From contig NZ_CP090641.1 of NCBI RefSeq assembly GCF_029633825.1, positions 2,790,001 to 2,854,000 of the forward strand: a stretch of DNA of 64,000 bases. The letters are read 5' to 3'. Each line of letters opens with the position of its first letter. The first letter of the stretch is position 1. The position numbers and the translations under genes are program-made. The stretch is from Burkholderia contaminans. Its GTDB lineage: Bacteria; Pseudomonadota; Gammaproteobacteria; Burkholderiales; Burkholderiaceae. Positions 26,430-36,880 of this stretch are shown one piece after another. A model generated the notes under the pieces. The model worked only from the letters and a program-made list of their open reading frames with translations. It was not told the DNA's origin and made no database searches.

Positions 26430-28634
26430 ATGTCCCGAATTTCCTTGTTTCCGCGTCAGTCCCGTCTGTCGCGCGCCGTGCGTGGCGCGCTGGCGATCCT
26501 GGCGCTCGGCGCAACCGCATCGGCCTGGGCGGCCGGCACCGGCGAACTGCCGGCGTCCGCTGCCGACGGCGCAGTGCCGCTTACCGTGACGGTCCAGCCG
26601 GGCCAGTCGCTGAACGACATCGCGAAGGCGGCCACGCAGTCACGCGATCCCGGGGTGCTCGCGCGCGCCGGTCGCGCGCTGTTCGACGCCAATCCGCAGG
26701 CGTTCATGAAGCACGACGCGAGCCGCCTGAAAGTCGGCGCGACGTTGACCGTGCCGGCGCTCGATGCGACCGGCGCGGCAGTCGTGCCGGCCGCTGCATC
26801 CGCAGCGTCCGCGGCGTCCGGTGCAGTGGCCGCGTCCGCACCCGCTGCCGCATCGGGCGGCACGGCAGTCGCGCAGCATGGTGCGTCCGCGCCGCATCCG
26901 GGGTCGACCGTGCAATCCGCGCCGGTGGCGCCGCCCGCGCATGCGGCGCCGGTCAGCGGTGCGAGCGCAGCGACGACGGCCGCCGGCGCGGCGGCATCGG
27001 TCGGTGCTTCGGCTGCCCACGGCGCATCGGCTGTCGAAAGCATGCAGCCGGCGGCACCCGTTGCCGGTGCAAGCGGTCCGCATGTGTGGAGCGGCGCGAT
27101 CCAGTCGGTGCCGTCGTCCGCGAGCGGTGCCGTGATCCCGCCTGCGTCGGGCAGCCAGGTTCCCGGCATGAACGAACCGGCCGGCGCGACACCTGCCACG
27201 AGTGCGTCGCAGCCGCGGCCGTCGAGCCTGCAGCAACTGCTGGCGCTGAAGAATCGCGTGCTGATGGAACTGCAGAAGCACGGGATCGGCAAGCCGGCCA
27301 CGACGAACGAGGTCACGCCGGCTCCGGCGCCGGCACCTGTCGCGCCGCGTCCGGCCGCGAACGATGCGGGCGCGTCCGCAACTGCGCCGACGACAGGCGA
27401 AGCGGCATCCGGCGTTGCTGCCAGCGCAGTGCAGCCGGCATCGGCATCGGTATCGGCGCCCGCGCAACCGGCCGCGCCGGTGGTGGCGCCTGCACGCAGT
27501 CACGAGCAGATCGACTGGCGTCCGGCCGCGGTGGCCGGTGCGGCCGTGATCGTCCTCGCGGCAGGTTTCGCGTGGCGCAAGCGCAGGAAGAGCCGACGCA
27601 CGGACGATGCGGGTACGGACACGGCGGCTACCGCTGCGGCTGCAGGGGGTATTGCGGCTGCCACTGCGCAAGCCGAAGCCGCGCCGTCCGTCGAACCGGA
27701 ACTGCCGATCCGGCCCGAGATGCCGGTTGCGCGCGATGCCGCTTCCGACTTGAACCTTGCCGTGGCGACTGCCGCAGCGGCGGAACCGGTCGAGATGCCG
27801 GCTACGGATGTATCGCCGGCACCGGAAGTGACGGCGGCGCATGTCGAGCAGCCTGAGTTGCCGATCGCACACGCCGCAGTACCGCCCGTGAGCGAGGCGG
27901 CTCCGATTTCGCGCGATGCCGAGCCGGTCGAAAAGGTCGCGGCCGAAGCGCACGCCGACACGCACGCCGAAAAGCCGGCCGAAACGTCGTCGGTGACGCC
28001 GATCGAGATGTCGGCGGAGCCACGGGTAGCGATGCCGACGGAGACGCCGGCCGCACCCGCGGCCACCGAAGCGCAGCACGCGGCGCTGATGCAGAACGCG
28101 ATCAGCGCGCTCAGCAGCCTCGACATGCCGTTGCCGCCGCGCACGCCGGACGAGCCGTCGCTGACGGCGGACGAGCCGGCTGCGCAAGCAGGGCAGTCCG
28201 ACACCGATAAAATCGCAACTAACGGTCAAGTCGCCCACCGCCTCCCGGTTGGCTCGATCGATCCGGCCCCGGAACATCCGGCCGACCAGGACGACGAGTT
28301 CGATTGGGATCCGGACGCGGCGACGCCGGCGAGCCAGGCGGGCAGCCCGTTCGCGACGTCGTCGCTGCCGCCGCTCGGCGGCGCGCAGTTCGGCGCGCTG
28401 AAGCTCGATTTCGATCTCGACCTGCCGTCCGCGCCGGGTGCTGCGTTGCCGGCGCTGACGCCGGAGGAACTCGCCCGCATCGCGCGCAACAAGCTCGACC
28501 TCGCGTCCGAGTACGTCGAACTGGGCGACCTGTCCGGTGCGCGGACGCTGCTGCAGGAAGTGGTCGACGCGAACGACGCCGCGACGCGCGACGATGCGCG
28601 CGCGCTGCTCGCGAAACTGGCGGACGAGGCGTGA
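26430..28634 (+). CDS. fimV: FimV/HubP-like LysM-domain membrane protein
   Basis: A 734-residue inner-membrane protein of the FimV type, which organises the cell pole for pili, motility and related machines. The ATG at 26430 starts [10 protein letters not shown] with a signal-like hydrophobic stretch. A LysM-type peptidoglycan motif follows ([20 protein letters not shown], residues ~50-110). A low-complexity Ala/Pro linker runs to a transmembrane helix ([20 protein letters not shown], ~380). The C terminus has the FimV helical domain ([28 protein letters not shown]). Its stop overlaps the truA start (ATGA). Confidence 0.86.
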   Translation: MSRISLFPRQSRLSRAVRGALAILALGATASAWAAGTGELPASAADGAVPLTVTVQPGQSLNDIAKAATQSRDPGVLARAGRALFDANPQAFMKHDASRLKVGATLTVPALDATGAAVVPAAASAASAASGAVAASAPAAASGGTAVAQHGASAPHPGSTVQSAPVAPPAHAAPVSGASAATTAAGAAASVGASAAHGASAVESMQPAAPVAGASGPHVWSGAIQSVPSSASGAVIPPASGSQVPGMNEPAGATPATSASQPRPSSLQQLLALKNRVLMELQKHGIGKPATTNEVTPAPAPAPVAPRPAANDAGASATAPTTGEAASGVAASAVQPASASVSAPAQPAAPVVAPARSHEQIDWRPAAVAGAAVIVLAAGFAWRKRRKSRRTDDAGTDTAATAAAAGGIAAATAQAEAAPSVEPELPIRPEMPVARDAASDLNLAVATAAAAEPVEMPATDVSPAPEVTAAHVEQPELPIAHAAVPPVSEAAPISRDAEPVEKVAAEAHADTHAEKPAETSSVTPIEMSAEPRVAMPTETPAAPAATEAQHAALMQNAISALSSLDMPLPPRTPDEPSLTADEPAAQAGQSDTDKIATNGQVAHRLPVGSIDPAPEHPADQDDEFDWDPDAATPASQAGSPFATSSLPPLGGAQFGALKLDFDLDLPSAPGAALPALTPEELARIARNKLDLASEYVELGDLSGARTLLQEVVDANDAATRDDARALLAKLADEA

Positions 28635-29446
28635 TGCGGATCGCGCTCGGCATCCAGTACGACGGCGCGGCGTTCTGCGGCTGGCAGGCGCAGCCCCACG
28701 GCAAGACCGTGCAGGATCGGCTCGAGCACGCACTGGCCGAGTTCGCGCGCGTGCCGCTGCATACGACGGTGGCCGGTCGGACCGACACGGGCGTGCACGG
28801 GCTCGGGCAGGTCGTGCACTTCGATACCGACCTCGATCGCGAGGTTTTCTCGTGGGTGCGCGGCACCAATGCGTTCCTGCCGCCGACCGTCGCGGTGCAA
28901 TGGGCGAAGCCGATGCCGGACACGTTCCACGCGCGTTTCTCGGCGTTCGAGCGCACCTATTACTACACGCTGTACGTGCATCCCGTGCGCTCGCCGATGC
29001 TGGCGGGGCGCGCGGGCTGGATCCATACGCCGCTCGACGACGACGCGATGCGCGCCGCCGCCGCGCACCTGATCGGCGAGCATGACTTCTCGTCGTTCCG
29101 GTCGTCGGAATGCCAGTCGAAGACGCCGGTCAAACACCTGTATCAGATCGACGTGCGGCGCGTGGGCCATTTCATCCATTTCCGGTTCCGCGCGAACGCG
29201 TTCCTGCACCACATGGTGCGCAACCTGATGGGCTGCCTCGTCGCGGTCGGTCGCGGCCGTTATCCGGCCGACTGGCTCGCTGACGTGCTGGCCGGGCGCG
29301 ACCGCAAGCTTGCGGCGCCCACGTTCATGGCCGACGGGCTGTACCTCGCCCACGTCGGCTACCCGGCGGAATTCGCCGTACCGCCCGCGCAGCTCGGCAG
29401 TGTGCCGTGGAGCAGCGTCTGGGCCGATCTGGACCCGCAATCATGA
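28634..29446 (+). CDS. truA: tRNA pseudouridine(38-40) synthase
   Basis: Makes pseudouridine at positions 38-40 of the tRNA anticodon arm. It has 270 residues, starting [18 protein letters not shown]. The catalytic Asp is D51 in [17 protein letters not shown]. Other conserved parts are RTYYYTLY and [13 protein letters not shown] near the C terminus. The start overlaps the fimV stop (ATGA) and its own stop overlaps the trpF start, a fimV-truA-trpF translational coupling that is common in beta- and gamma-proteobacteria. Confidence 0.96.
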   Translation: MRIALGIQYDGAAFCGWQAQPHGKTVQDRLEHALAEFARVPLHTTVAGRTDTGVHGLGQVVHFDTDLDREVFSWVRGTNAFLPPTVAVQWAKPMPDTFHARFSAFERTYYYTLYVHPVRSPMLAGRAGWIHTPLDDDAMRAAAAHLIGEHDFSSFRSSECQSKTPVKHLYQIDVRRVGHFIHFRFRANAFLHHMVRNLMGCLVAVGRGRYPADWLADVLAGRDRKLAAPTFMADGLYLAHVGYPAEFAVPPAQLGSVPWSSVWADLDPQS

Positions 29447-30144
29447 CGGATCACGCCGTGTCTCCCCCGAATCCCGCCTCGGCCGGCCTGCCGCCGCGCA
29501 CCCGCATCAAGCTGTGCGGGTTGTCGCGTCCCGAGGACGTGCTGCACGCGGCGGCGCTCGGCGCCGATGCGATCGGCCTCGTGTTCTATCCGAAGAGCCC
29601 GCGCGCGGTGTCGATCGCGCAGGCGGCGGAGCTTGCACGCCTCGCGCCGCCGTTCGTGTCGGTGGTCGGGCTGTTCGTGAACGCGACCGAAGCCGAGATC
29701 GAGGCCGTGGTGCGCGACGTGCCGCTCACGCTGCTGCAGTTCCATGGCGACGAGACGCCCGAGCAGTGCGATGCGCTCGGCCGCGCGGCGCGCCTGCCGT
29801 GGCTGCGCGCGGTGCGCGTGGGCCCCTCGACGCAATCGGCCGATTTGGTAGAATCGGGTCTTCATTATTCGAAAGCGCGCGGCCTCCTGTTCGACACCCT
29901 GGTGCCGGATTACGGTGGTAGCGGCAAGGTCTTCGATTGGTCTCTTATTCCCGCAGAGCTCGCGCATCGGGCCGTTTTGAGTGGTGGCTTGAGCGCGCAA
30001 AACGTCGGTGATGCGATCCGCCAGTTGCGCCCGTTTGCTGTCGATGTCTCGAGTGGCATCGAAGTGGAGGGCGCGAAGGGCGTGAAGGATCACGCCCGGA
30101 TGGCGGCGTTCGTACGCGCGGTGCGCGAAGCGGACGCCGGGTGA
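29443..30144 (+). CDS. trpF: phosphoribosylanthranilate isomerase
   Basis: Amadori rearrangement of phosphoribosylanthranilate in tryptophan synthesis. It has 233 residues, starting [20 protein letters not shown], an unusually long tail before the usual [15 protein letters not shown] core, whose Cys is the conserved catalytic base. [16 protein letters not shown] and the C-terminal [13 protein letters not shown] plus AVDVSSGIE (phosphate site) are intact. It overlaps the truA stop by four bases and precedes trpB by 55 bases. Confidence 0.95.
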   Translation: MTDHAVSPPNPASAGLPPRTRIKLCGLSRPEDVLHAAALGADAIGLVFYPKSPRAVSIAQAAELARLAPPFVSVVGLFVNATEAEIEAVVRDVPLTLLQFHGDETPEQCDALGRAARLPWLRAVRVGPSTQSADLVESGLHYSKARGLLFDTLVPDYGGSGKVFDWSLIPAELAHRAVLSGGLSAQNVGDAIRQLRPFAVDVSSGIEVEGAKGVKDHARMAAFVRAVREADAG

Positions 30145-30199
30145 TGCAAGCCGGTGCGGCCCGACAAGCGGGGCGCGCCGACCGATCGAGAGAGACACC

Positions 30200-31393
30200 A
30201 TGTACAACCTTCCTGATGATCGCGGCCATTTCGGCCCGTATGGCGGCACGTTCGTCGCCGAGACGCTGATTCACGCGCTGGACGAACTGCGCGCGGCATA
30301 TGAAAAATTCCAGAACGATCCCGATTTCGTCGCCGAATTCGAGCGCGAACTGAAGCATTTCGTCGGCCGCCCGTCGCCGATCTATCACGCACAACGCTGG
30401 AGCGAGACGCTCGGCGGCGCGCAGATCTACCTGAAGCGCGAAGACCTGAACCACACCGGCGCGCACAAGATCAACAACGTGATCGGCCAGGCGCTGCTCG
30501 CGAAGCGCATGGGCAAGAAGCGCGTGATCGCCGAGACGGGCGCCGGCCAGCACGGCGTCGCGACTGCGACGATCTGCGCGCGCTTCGGGATGGAATGCGT
30601 CGTCTACATGGGTTCGGAAGACGTGCGCCGCCAGGCTGCGAACGTCTACCGGATGAAGCTGCTCGGCGCGACGGTCGTGCCGGTCGAATCGGGTTCGCGC
30701 ACGCTGAAGGACGCGCTGAACGAAGCGATGCGCGACTGGGTCACGAACATCGAGAGCACGTTCTACATCATCGGCACGGTCGCGGGCCCGCACCCGTACC
30801 CGATGATGGTGCGCGACTTCCAGCGCGTGATCGGCGACGAGTGCAAGGTGCAGATGCCCGAGCTCGCAGGCCGGCAGCCTGACGCCGTGATCGCCTGCGT
30901 GGGCGGCGGTTCGAACGCGATGGGCATCTTCTATCCGTACATCGACGACACCTCGGTGCAGCTGATCGGCGTCGAAGCAGCCGGCGACGGCATCGACACG
31001 GGCCATCACGCGGCGTCGCTGATCGCGGGCAGCCCGGGCGTGCTGCACGGCAACCGGACCTACCTGCTGCAGGACGACAACGGCCAGATCATCGAGACGC
31101 ACTCGGTGTCGGCGGGCCTCGACTATCCGGGCGTCGGCCCCGAGCACGCGTGGCTGAAGGACAGCGGCCGTGCGCAGTACGTCGGCATCACCGACGAGGA
31201 AGCGCTGAAGGCGTTCCACGACTGTTGCCGGATCGAGGGGATCATTCCCGCGCTCGAGTCGAGCCACGCGATCGCGTATGGCGTGAAGCTCGCGCCGACG
31301 TTGCCGAAGGACAAGATCCTGCTCGTCAACCTGTCGGGCCGCGGCGACAAGGACATGCACACGGTCGCCGAGCGATCGGGCATCGAGCTCTGA
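30200..31393 (+). CDS. trpB: tryptophan synthase beta chain
   Basis: The PLP-dependent half of tryptophan synthase; condenses indole with serine. It has 397 residues. The PLP lysine is K90 in [23 protein letters not shown]. The GGGSNAMG phosphate loop and the Glu in [13 protein letters not shown] are intact. AGAGA ahead of the ATG is a plausible ribosome site. A DNA methyltransferase gene, not trpA, follows after 9 bases, with trpA after that. Confidence 0.97.
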   Translation: MYNLPDDRGHFGPYGGTFVAETLIHALDELRAAYEKFQNDPDFVAEFERELKHFVGRPSPIYHAQRWSETLGGAQIYLKREDLNHTGAHKINNVIGQALLAKRMGKKRVIAETGAGQHGVATATICARFGMECVVYMGSEDVRRQAANVYRMKLLGATVVPVESGSRTLKDALNEAMRDWVTNIESTFYIIGTVAGPHPYPMMVRDFQRVIGDECKVQMPELAGRQPDAVIACVGGGSNAMGIFYPYIDDTSVQLIGVEAAGDGIDTGHHAASLIAGSPGVLHGNRTYLLQDDNGQIIETHSVSAGLDYPGVGPEHAWLKDSGRAQYVGITDEEALKAFHDCCRIEGIIPALESSHAIAYGVKLAPTLPKDKILLVNLSGRGDKDMHTVAERSGIEL

Positions 31394-31402
31394 CCCCGAC
31401 CG

Positions 31403-32254
31403 ATGCGTGACCTGATCGAAGAACCGGGCGGCGGCGCCGCGAGCGAGGCGGGGGCGGTTCAGCCTGCCGCTGCCGAGCCGCGCGCTCTGCCGTCCGGTAT
31501 CGAACTGCATAACCGCGATTTCCTGACCCATGCCGCGCACCTGCCGGACGCGTCGATCGACCTGATCGTCGCCGATCCGCCGTACGGGCTCGGCAAGGAC
31601 TACGGCAACGACTCGGACAAGCGTTCGGGCGACGACTTTCTCGCGTGGACGCGCGGGTGGCTCGAGCTCGCGATTCCGAAGCTGAAGCCGAGCGGGTCGA
31701 TGTACATCTTCTGCACGTGGCAGTACGCGCCGGAAATCTTCAGTTTCCTGAAGACGCAACTCACGATGGTCAACGAGATCATTTGGGACCGGCGCGTGCC
31801 GAGCATGGGCGGCACGACGCGCCGTTTCACGTCGGTGCACGACAACATCGGCTTTTTCGCGGTTTCCAAGTCGTATTACTTCGATCTCGATCCGGTCCGC
31901 ATCCCGTACGACGCCGATACGAAGAAGGCCCGCTCGCGCAAGCTGTTCGAAGGCAGCAAGTGGCTGGAGATGGGCTACAACCCGAAGGACGTCTGGTCGG
32001 TCTCGCGCCTGCACCGGCAGCACGCGGAGCGCGTCGATCATCCGACCCAGAAGCCGCTGGAAATCATCGAGCGGATGGTGCTCGCAAGCTGCCCGCCGGG
32101 CGGCCGCGTGCTCGATCCGTTCATGGGCAGCGGCACGACCGCGGTGGCCTGCGCACGGCAGGGGCGCGACTTCGTCGGCTACGAGATCAACGAAAGCTAT
32201 TGTGCGATCGCGCACGAGCGCGTGAACGCGCTCGCCGCGCCGGCGTGCGCGTGA
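31403..32254 (+). CDS. orphan DNA methyltransferase (N6-adenine/N4-cytosine type) in the trp operon
   Basis: A 283-residue DNA methyltransferase with motif [15 protein letters not shown] near residue 55 and the SAM-binding motif [23 protein letters not shown] near the C terminus (beta-class order). After an N-terminal disordered tail comes [42 protein letters not shown] and [15 protein letters not shown] are also conserved. It lies between trpB (9-base gap) and trpA (41-base gap), on the same strand, without a partner restriction gene. From memory, the equivalent B. cenocepacia enzyme (BCAM0992) methylates GTWWAC; I could not confirm identity here. Confidence 0.92.
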   Translation: MRDLIEEPGGGAASEAGAVQPAAAEPRALPSGIELHNRDFLTHAAHLPDASIDLIVADPPYGLGKDYGNDSDKRSGDDFLAWTRGWLELAIPKLKPSGSMYIFCTWQYAPEIFSFLKTQLTMVNEIIWDRRVPSMGGTTRRFTSVHDNIGFFAVSKSYYFDLDPVRIPYDADTKKARSRKLFEGSKWLEMGYNPKDVWSVSRLHRQHAERVDHPTQKPLEIIERMVLASCPPGGRVLDPFMGSGTTAVACARQGRDFVGYEINESYCAIAHERVNALAAPACA

Positions 32255-32295
32255 ATCGCGCCGCCGCATCGCCGAATGCATTTAGGAAAATTGCC

Positions 32296-33111
32296 ATGTC
32301 CCGTATTCAGCAGACCTTCGCCGCGCTCGCCGAACAAGGCCGTAAGGGCCTGATCCCGTTCATCACGGCCGGCGATCCCGACCCCGCGAAAACCGTCGAA
32401 TTCATGCACGCGCTCGCCGAAGGCGGCGCAGACGTGATCGAACTCGGCGTGCCGTTCTCGGACCCGATGGCCGACGGCCCCGTGATCCAGCGCTCGTCGG
32501 AACGCGCGCTCGCACGCGGCGTCACGCTCAAGAGCGTGCTCGCCGACGTGAAGCGCTTTCGCGAAACCGACCCCAAAACTCCCGTCGTGCTGATGGGCTA
32601 TGCGAACCCGATCGAGCGGATGGGCGTCGACACGTTCGCGGCCGAAGCACAGGCGGCCGGGGTGGACGGCGTGCTGGTGGTCGACTATCCGCCGGAAGAG
32701 GCGGGCGTGTTCGCCGAGAAAATGCGCGCTGCGCAGATCGATCCGATCTTCCTGCTCGCGCCCACGTCGACCGACGAACGCATCGCCGACGTCGGCAAGA
32801 TCGCGAGCGGCTACGTGTATTACGTGTCGCTCAAGGGCGTGACCGGCGCAGGAAATCTGGATGTTTCGAGCATTGCGGGTAAAATCCCGGCCATCAAGTC
32901 GCGCGTGCCGGTTCCGGTGGGCGTCGGCTTCGGTATCCGCGACGCCGAAACGGCGCGCGCGGTGGCCGAGGTGTCGGACGCCGTCGTGATCGGCAGCCGC
33001 CTCGTGCAGTTGCTCGAAACCGCTGCGCCGGAAGGCGCCGCGGCCGCGCTGAAGACTTTCATCGCCGAGCTGCGTGCCGCCCTGGACGGCGCGGGCAAGA
33101 CGGCGCGATAA
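32296..33111 (+). CDS. trpA: tryptophan synthase alpha chain
   Basis: Cleaves indole-3-glycerol phosphate and passes indole to TrpB. It has 271 residues from the ATG at 32296; the frame extends upstream through the methyltransferase gene, so that part is not coding. Catalytic E49 and D60 fall in [19 protein letters not shown]. The phosphate-binding segments [12 protein letters not shown] and [13 protein letters not shown] are present. An AGGAAA precedes the start. It follows trpF, trpB and the methyltransferase and precedes accD. Confidence 0.97.
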   Translation: MSRIQQTFAALAEQGRKGLIPFITAGDPDPAKTVEFMHALAEGGADVIELGVPFSDPMADGPVIQRSSERALARGVTLKSVLADVKRFRETDPKTPVVLMGYANPIERMGVDTFAAEAQAAGVDGVLVVDYPPEEAGVFAEKMRAAQIDPIFLLAPTSTDERIADVGKIASGYVYYVSLKGVTGAGNLDVSSIAGKIPAIKSRVPVPVGVGFGIRDAETARAVAEVSDAVVIGSRLVQLLETAAPEGAAAALKTFIAELRAALDGAGKTAR

Positions 33112-33175
33112 ACACAACACAGGAAGCGGGAACGGGCCGGTTGGCCCGCCCCGCCACGGAACAGGAAACCATACG

Positions 33176-34048
33176 ATGAGCTGGCTCGACAAACTGTTGC
33201 CGCCGAAGATCAAGCAGACCGACCCGAAAAGCCGCAAGGGCATTCCGGAAGGCCTGTGGGTCAAGTGCCCGTCCTGCGAGGCCGTGCTGTACCGCAACGA
33301 CGTGGACGCGAACCTGCACGTGTGCCCGAAGTGCGACCACCACATGCGCATCGGTGCGCGCGAGCGCCTCGACGGGCTGCTCGATCCGGAAGGCCGCTAC
33401 GAGATCGGCCAGGAAATCGTGCCGGTCGACACGCTGAAGTTCAAGGACAGCCGCAAGTACCCCGATCGTCTGAAGGAAGCGATGGACGATACGGGCGAAA
33501 CCGACGCGATGGTCGTGATGGGCGGTGCGATCCACACGCTGCCGGTGGTCGCAGCCTGCTTCGAGTTCTCGTTCATGGGCGGCTCGATGGGCTCGGTGGT
33601 GGGCGAGCGCTTCGTCCGCGGCGCGCAGAACGCGCTGGAACAGCAGGTGCCGTTCATCTGCTTTACCGCTTCGGGCGGTGCCCGGATGCAGGAAAGCCTG
33701 CTGTCGCTGATGCAGATGGCGAAAACCACCGCGATGCTGACCAAGCTGGCCGAAGCGAAGCTGCCGTTCATCTCGGTGCTGACCGACCCGACGATGGGTG
33801 GCGTGTCGGCGAGCTTCGCCTTCCTCGGTGACGTCGTGATCGCCGAACCGAAGGCGCTGATCGGCTTCGCCGGCCCGCGCGTGATCGAGCAGACGGTTCG
33901 CGAGAAGCTGCCGGAAGGCTTCCAGCGCGCCGAATTCCTGCTGAAGACGGGTGCGATCGACATGATCGTCGACCGTCGCAAGATGCGCGACGAGATCGCG
34001 CAGCTACTCGCGCTGCTGCAGCGGCAACCGGCCGACGCGCTGGCCTGA
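33176..34048 (+). CDS. accD: acetyl-CoA carboxylase carboxyltransferase subunit beta
   Basis: The beta subunit that transfers carboxyl from biotin to acetyl-CoA in fatty-acid synthesis, together with AccA. It has 290 residues. The zinc finger uses C31, C34, C50 and C53 (KCPSC...CPKC). The crotonase-like core has [23 protein letters not shown] and [25 protein letters not shown]. The true start is 33176, preceded by CAGGAAACC. It comes 64 bases after trpA, and an intrinsic terminator follows. Confidence 0.97.
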   Translation: MSWLDKLLPPKIKQTDPKSRKGIPEGLWVKCPSCEAVLYRNDVDANLHVCPKCDHHMRIGARERLDGLLDPEGRYEIGQEIVPVDTLKFKDSRKYPDRLKEAMDDTGETDAMVVMGGAIHTLPVVAACFEFSFMGGSMGSVVGERFVRGAQNALEQQVPFICFTASGGARMQESLLSLMQMAKTTAMLTKLAEAKLPFISVLTDPTMGGVSASFAFLGDVVIAEPKALIGFAGPRVIEQTVREKLPEGFQRAEFLLKTGAIDMIVDRRKMRDEIAQLLALLQRQPADALA

Positions 34049-34070
34049 CGGGCGCGAGGTTGTGAACACT

Positions 34071-34114
34071 GCGCGTCGCCTGGCTTCAGCGTCAGGCGGC
34101 GCGCTTCGTTTTTT
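34071..34114 (+). terminator. intrinsic terminator after accD
   Basis: GCGCGTCGCCTG / CAGGCGGCGCGC form a 12-bp stem (one T-G pair), followed by TTCGTTTTTT. It ends the trp-accD transcription unit, although folC could be transcribed from a separate promoter or by read-through. Confidence 0.85.
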
Positions 34115-34148
34115 GGCGTAGTGGCGGCACCGATCTAGATTTGAACCG

Positions 34149-35459
34149 ATGAGCACTTTTCCCACTCTCGACGCGTGGCTTTCGCATCTCGAACGCGCGC
34201 ACCCGGTCGGCATCGACATGGGCCTGACCCGCATCGGGCAGGTCAAGGCGGCGTTGCAGCTCGAATTCGCGTGCCCCGTCATCACCGTCGGCGGCACGAA
34301 CGGCAAGGGCTCGACCTGCGCGTTCCTCGAGACGATCCTCGTGCGCGCCGGCTACAAGGTCGGCTGCCACACGTCGCCGCACCTGCTCGAATTCAACGAG
34401 CGCGCGCGCGTGAACGGGCAGAACGTCACCGATGACGAGCTGCTGCCGCACTTCGAGGCCGTCGAAGCCGCGCGCACGTCGTTGGCCGAGCCGGTGTCGC
34501 TCACGTACTTCGAATTCACGACGCTCGCGATCCTGCACCTGTTCGCGTCGCGCGGGCTCGACGCGGTGATCCTCGAAGTCGGCCTCGGCGGCCGGCTCGA
34601 TGCGGTGAACATCATCGATACCGATTGCGCGATCGTCACGAGCATCGACATCGACCACACCGAATACCTCGGCGACACGCGCGAGAAGATCGCGTTCGAG
34701 AAGGCCGGGATCTTCCGCTCGGGCAAGCCGGCGATCTGCGGCGATCCTGCCGCACCGCAAACGCTGATCGACCACGCCGAAGCGATCGGCGCCGACCTGT
34801 GGCTGGTCGGCCGCGATTTCCGTTACGAGGCGCAGGCAGGCGCGGAGCGCCAGCAGTGGAGCTACCTCGGCCGCGAGAAGCGCTATCCGGCGCTTGCGTA
34901 TCCGGCGCTGCGCGGGGCGAATCAGCTGATCAATGCATCGGCCGCGCTCGCCGCGCTCGAGGCGCTGCGCCCGGTGCTGCCGGTGTCCGCGCAGGACATC
35001 CGGCTCGGCCTCGCGAACGTCGAGCTGCCGGGGCGCTTCCAGGTGCTGCCCGGCAAGCCGGCGATCGTGCTCGACGTCGCGCACAACCCGCATGCGTCGG
35101 CCGTGCTCGAGCAGAACCTCGGCAACATGGGCTTCTTCCCGTACACGTACGCGGTATTCGGCGCGATGCACGACAAGGACATCGACGGCGTGCTGCAGCA
35201 CCTGAAGGGCGAGATCGACCACTGGTGCGTGACCGACCTGCCGCTGCCGCGCGCGGCCTCCGCGGAGCAGCTCGAAGCCGCGCTGCGCAAGGCCGGCGTG
35301 GAGGAGGGGCCCGATTCGAGCGTCACGCGTTACACGTCGCCTGCCGAAGCGTTTCGCGATGCACTAAAAAGAGCATCCGAGAATGATAGAATCGTGGTTT
35401 TCGGCAGTTTCCATACGGTTGCCGGCGTGCTGGCCTACCGTAAATCGCAGCAACACTGA
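34149..35459 (+). CDS. folC: bifunctional tetrahydrofolate/dihydrofolate synthase (folylpolyglutamate synthase)
   Basis: Adds glutamate to dihydropteroate or folate. It has 436 residues; the P-loop is GGTNGKGSTCAFLETIL, near residue 45. SPHLLEFNERARVNG, EVGLGGRLDAVN and SIDIDHTEYLGDT match the Mur-ligase-type ATP and Mg site. VLDVAHNPHASAVLE is the C-terminal domain signature. It is followed by the SPOR gene 29 bases on; accD-folC-dedD-cvpA-purF is a familiar proteobacterial run. Confidence 0.96.
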   Translation: MSTFPTLDAWLSHLERAHPVGIDMGLTRIGQVKAALQLEFACPVITVGGTNGKGSTCAFLETILVRAGYKVGCHTSPHLLEFNERARVNGQNVTDDELLPHFEAVEAARTSLAEPVSLTYFEFTTLAILHLFASRGLDAVILEVGLGGRLDAVNIIDTDCAIVTSIDIDHTEYLGDTREKIAFEKAGIFRSGKPAICGDPAAPQTLIDHAEAIGADLWLVGRDFRYEAQAGAERQQWSYLGREKRYPALAYPALRGANQLINASAALAALEALRPVLPVSAQDIRLGLANVELPGRFQVLPGKPAIVLDVAHNPHASAVLEQNLGNMGFFPYTYAVFGAMHDKDIDGVLQHLKGEIDHWCVTDLPLPRAASAEQLEAALRKAGVEEGPDSSVTRYTSPAEAFRDALKRASENDRIVVFGSFHTVAGVLAYRKSQQH

Positions 35460-35488
35460 CTGACGGGCAGTTTCGGACTCAGCCATTC

Positions 35489-36328
35489 ATGGGAATTTTC
35501 TCGTTCGGCAAAAAAGACGACGACGCGCCCCCGCGGCGCGGCGGTCGCACCGGGACCTCCCGGAACGTGCGCACGGAGCGCACCACTGAACGCGTCGAGC
35601 GACGCTCGCGCCGCACCGAGCGTCCGGAATCGGACGCACTGCTCCTCGATCCGACCCTTCCAGAAAAGCAACGCGCGCGCCGTCGCCTCGTCGGCGCGAT
35701 CGCGCTCGTCGTCGCCGCCGTGATCGTGCTGCCGATGGTGCTCGACTCGCACCCGAAGCCGGTCACGGACGACATCGCAATCGACATTCCGAACCGGCCC
35801 GCGCACCAGGCGGTCGCATCGCGTGACGATGACGCCTCCGACGTACAGGCAGGCGTCGCGCACGACGAACCGCCGGCATCCGATGTGGCCGTTGCGGCCG
35901 CACCGGCGCCCGCACCGAAGCAGGCCGACAAGCCGGCCGCGAAGCCCGATACCACGACCACGGCAGGTGTGACGCCGCCGAAGCCCGCGCCGAAACCGGC
36001 TGCCCCCGTGGCGAAACCGGCTGCGCCGAAGCCTGCGCCCGCGGCCGTCGCGAATACCGACGCCGCCAGCCCGGACACCAGCGATGCTTCGTCGCCGTCG
36101 TCGCCGGCCGGTGCGCGTTTCGCGGTGCAGCTCGGGTCGTTCAAGGACGACGCGACAGCCCGTTCGTGGGCCACCAAGTTGAAATCGGCGGGCGTGCCCG
36201 CATATGTCGAGCATCGCAAGCAGGCAGACGGCAGCACGGCTACACTGTTGCGTGCAGGCCCGTTCGCGGATCGTGCGGCGGCTTCCGCCGCGATCGCGAA
36301 GGTGCGCGAAGCCGGTCTGACGCAGTAA
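35489..36328 (+). CDS. SPOR-domain membrane protein (DedD-like)
   Basis: A 279-residue single-pass protein. A charged N-terminal cytoplasmic tail (residues 1-60, Arg-rich) leads into a transmembrane helix, RRLVGAIALVVAAVIVLPMVLDSHPK (~67-90). A Pro/Ala/Lys-rich periplasmic linker follows, then a C-terminal SPOR domain (FAVQLGSFKDDATARSWATKLKSAGVPAYVE, and ATLLRAGPFADRAAASAAIAKVR), which binds denuded septal peptidoglycan. It lies between folC and cvpA (6-base gap). It is likely DedD-like and septal. Confidence 0.9.
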   Translation: MGIFSFGKKDDDAPPRRGGRTGTSRNVRTERTTERVERRSRRTERPESDALLLDPTLPEKQRARRRLVGAIALVVAAVIVLPMVLDSHPKPVTDDIAIDIPNRPAHQAVASRDDDASDVQAGVAHDEPPASDVAVAAAPAPAPKQADKPAAKPDTTTTAGVTPPKPAPKPAAPVAKPAAPKPAPAAVANTDAASPDTSDASSPSSPAGARFAVQLGSFKDDATARSWATKLKSAGVPAYVEHRKQADGSTATLLRAGPFADRAAASAAIAKVREAGLTQ

Positions 36329-36334
36329 CGCGCG

Positions 36335-36829
36335 ATGCTGACGGCTTTCGACTACGCTGTATTGGCGGTGATCGCGTTGTCTGCGCTGCGTGGCGCGTGG
36401 CGCGGCTTCGTGTCCGAGATTTTCGGGCTGATCGGCTGGATCGCGGCGATCGTGATCGCGGGCCGCTACGTCGGACTGGTCGTGCCGTATATTCCGGCGA
36501 ACTGGCCGGGCGGTGCGCTGACGCAGTGGGTAATCGCTTTCGCGCTGGTCGTGATCGGCGTGGTGCTGGTCGCCGGCGTGGCGAACGCGCTGCTGTCGCG
36601 GATCGCGCAGGCGAGTGGCCTGGGCGGCGTTGACCGCTCGCTGGGCATGATGTTCGGGCTCGTCCGCGGCTGCGTGCTGGTGGTGCTGCTGGTCGCGGCG
36701 GCCGGGCTGACCGAACTGCCCAAACAGGATTTCTGGCGCAATGCGCTATTGCGTCCTTTTGCCGAACAGGGCGTGCACGAGCTGAAGCAGCTCCTGCCCG
36801 ACGGCATGGCCCAGTACGTACGCGTGTGA
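36335..36829 (+). CDS. cvpA: CvpA-family membrane protein
   Basis: A 164-residue inner-membrane protein with four hydrophobic helices: DYAVLAVIALSALRGAWRGF at the start, then FGLIGWIAAIVIAG, WVIAFALVVIGVVLVAGV, and GCVLVVLLVAAAGLT. ALRG-WRGF and GGVDRSLGMMFGLVRG are family signatures. It lies immediately upstream of purF (51-base gap), the arrangement for which CvpA was named (colicin V production/purF). Its true function in Burkholderia is unknown. Confidence 0.9.
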   Translation: MLTAFDYAVLAVIALSALRGAWRGFVSEIFGLIGWIAAIVIAGRYVGLVVPYIPANWPGGALTQWVIAFALVVIGVVLVAGVANALLSRIAQASGLGGVDRSLGMMFGLVRGCVLVVLLVAAAGLTELPKQDFWRNALLRPFAEQGVHELKQLLPDGMAQYVRV

Positions 36830-36880
36830 CGACGCGGCCGGGCAGGACGGAACCGATTTTGTCATTCTGAAGGACATGCC

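Noticed and set aside
29945..32281. A 778-codon minus-strand frame across trpB and the methyltransferase
   Set aside because: It is a shadow of two well-recognised plus-strand genes, with unnatural Arg/His/Asp-rich sequence.
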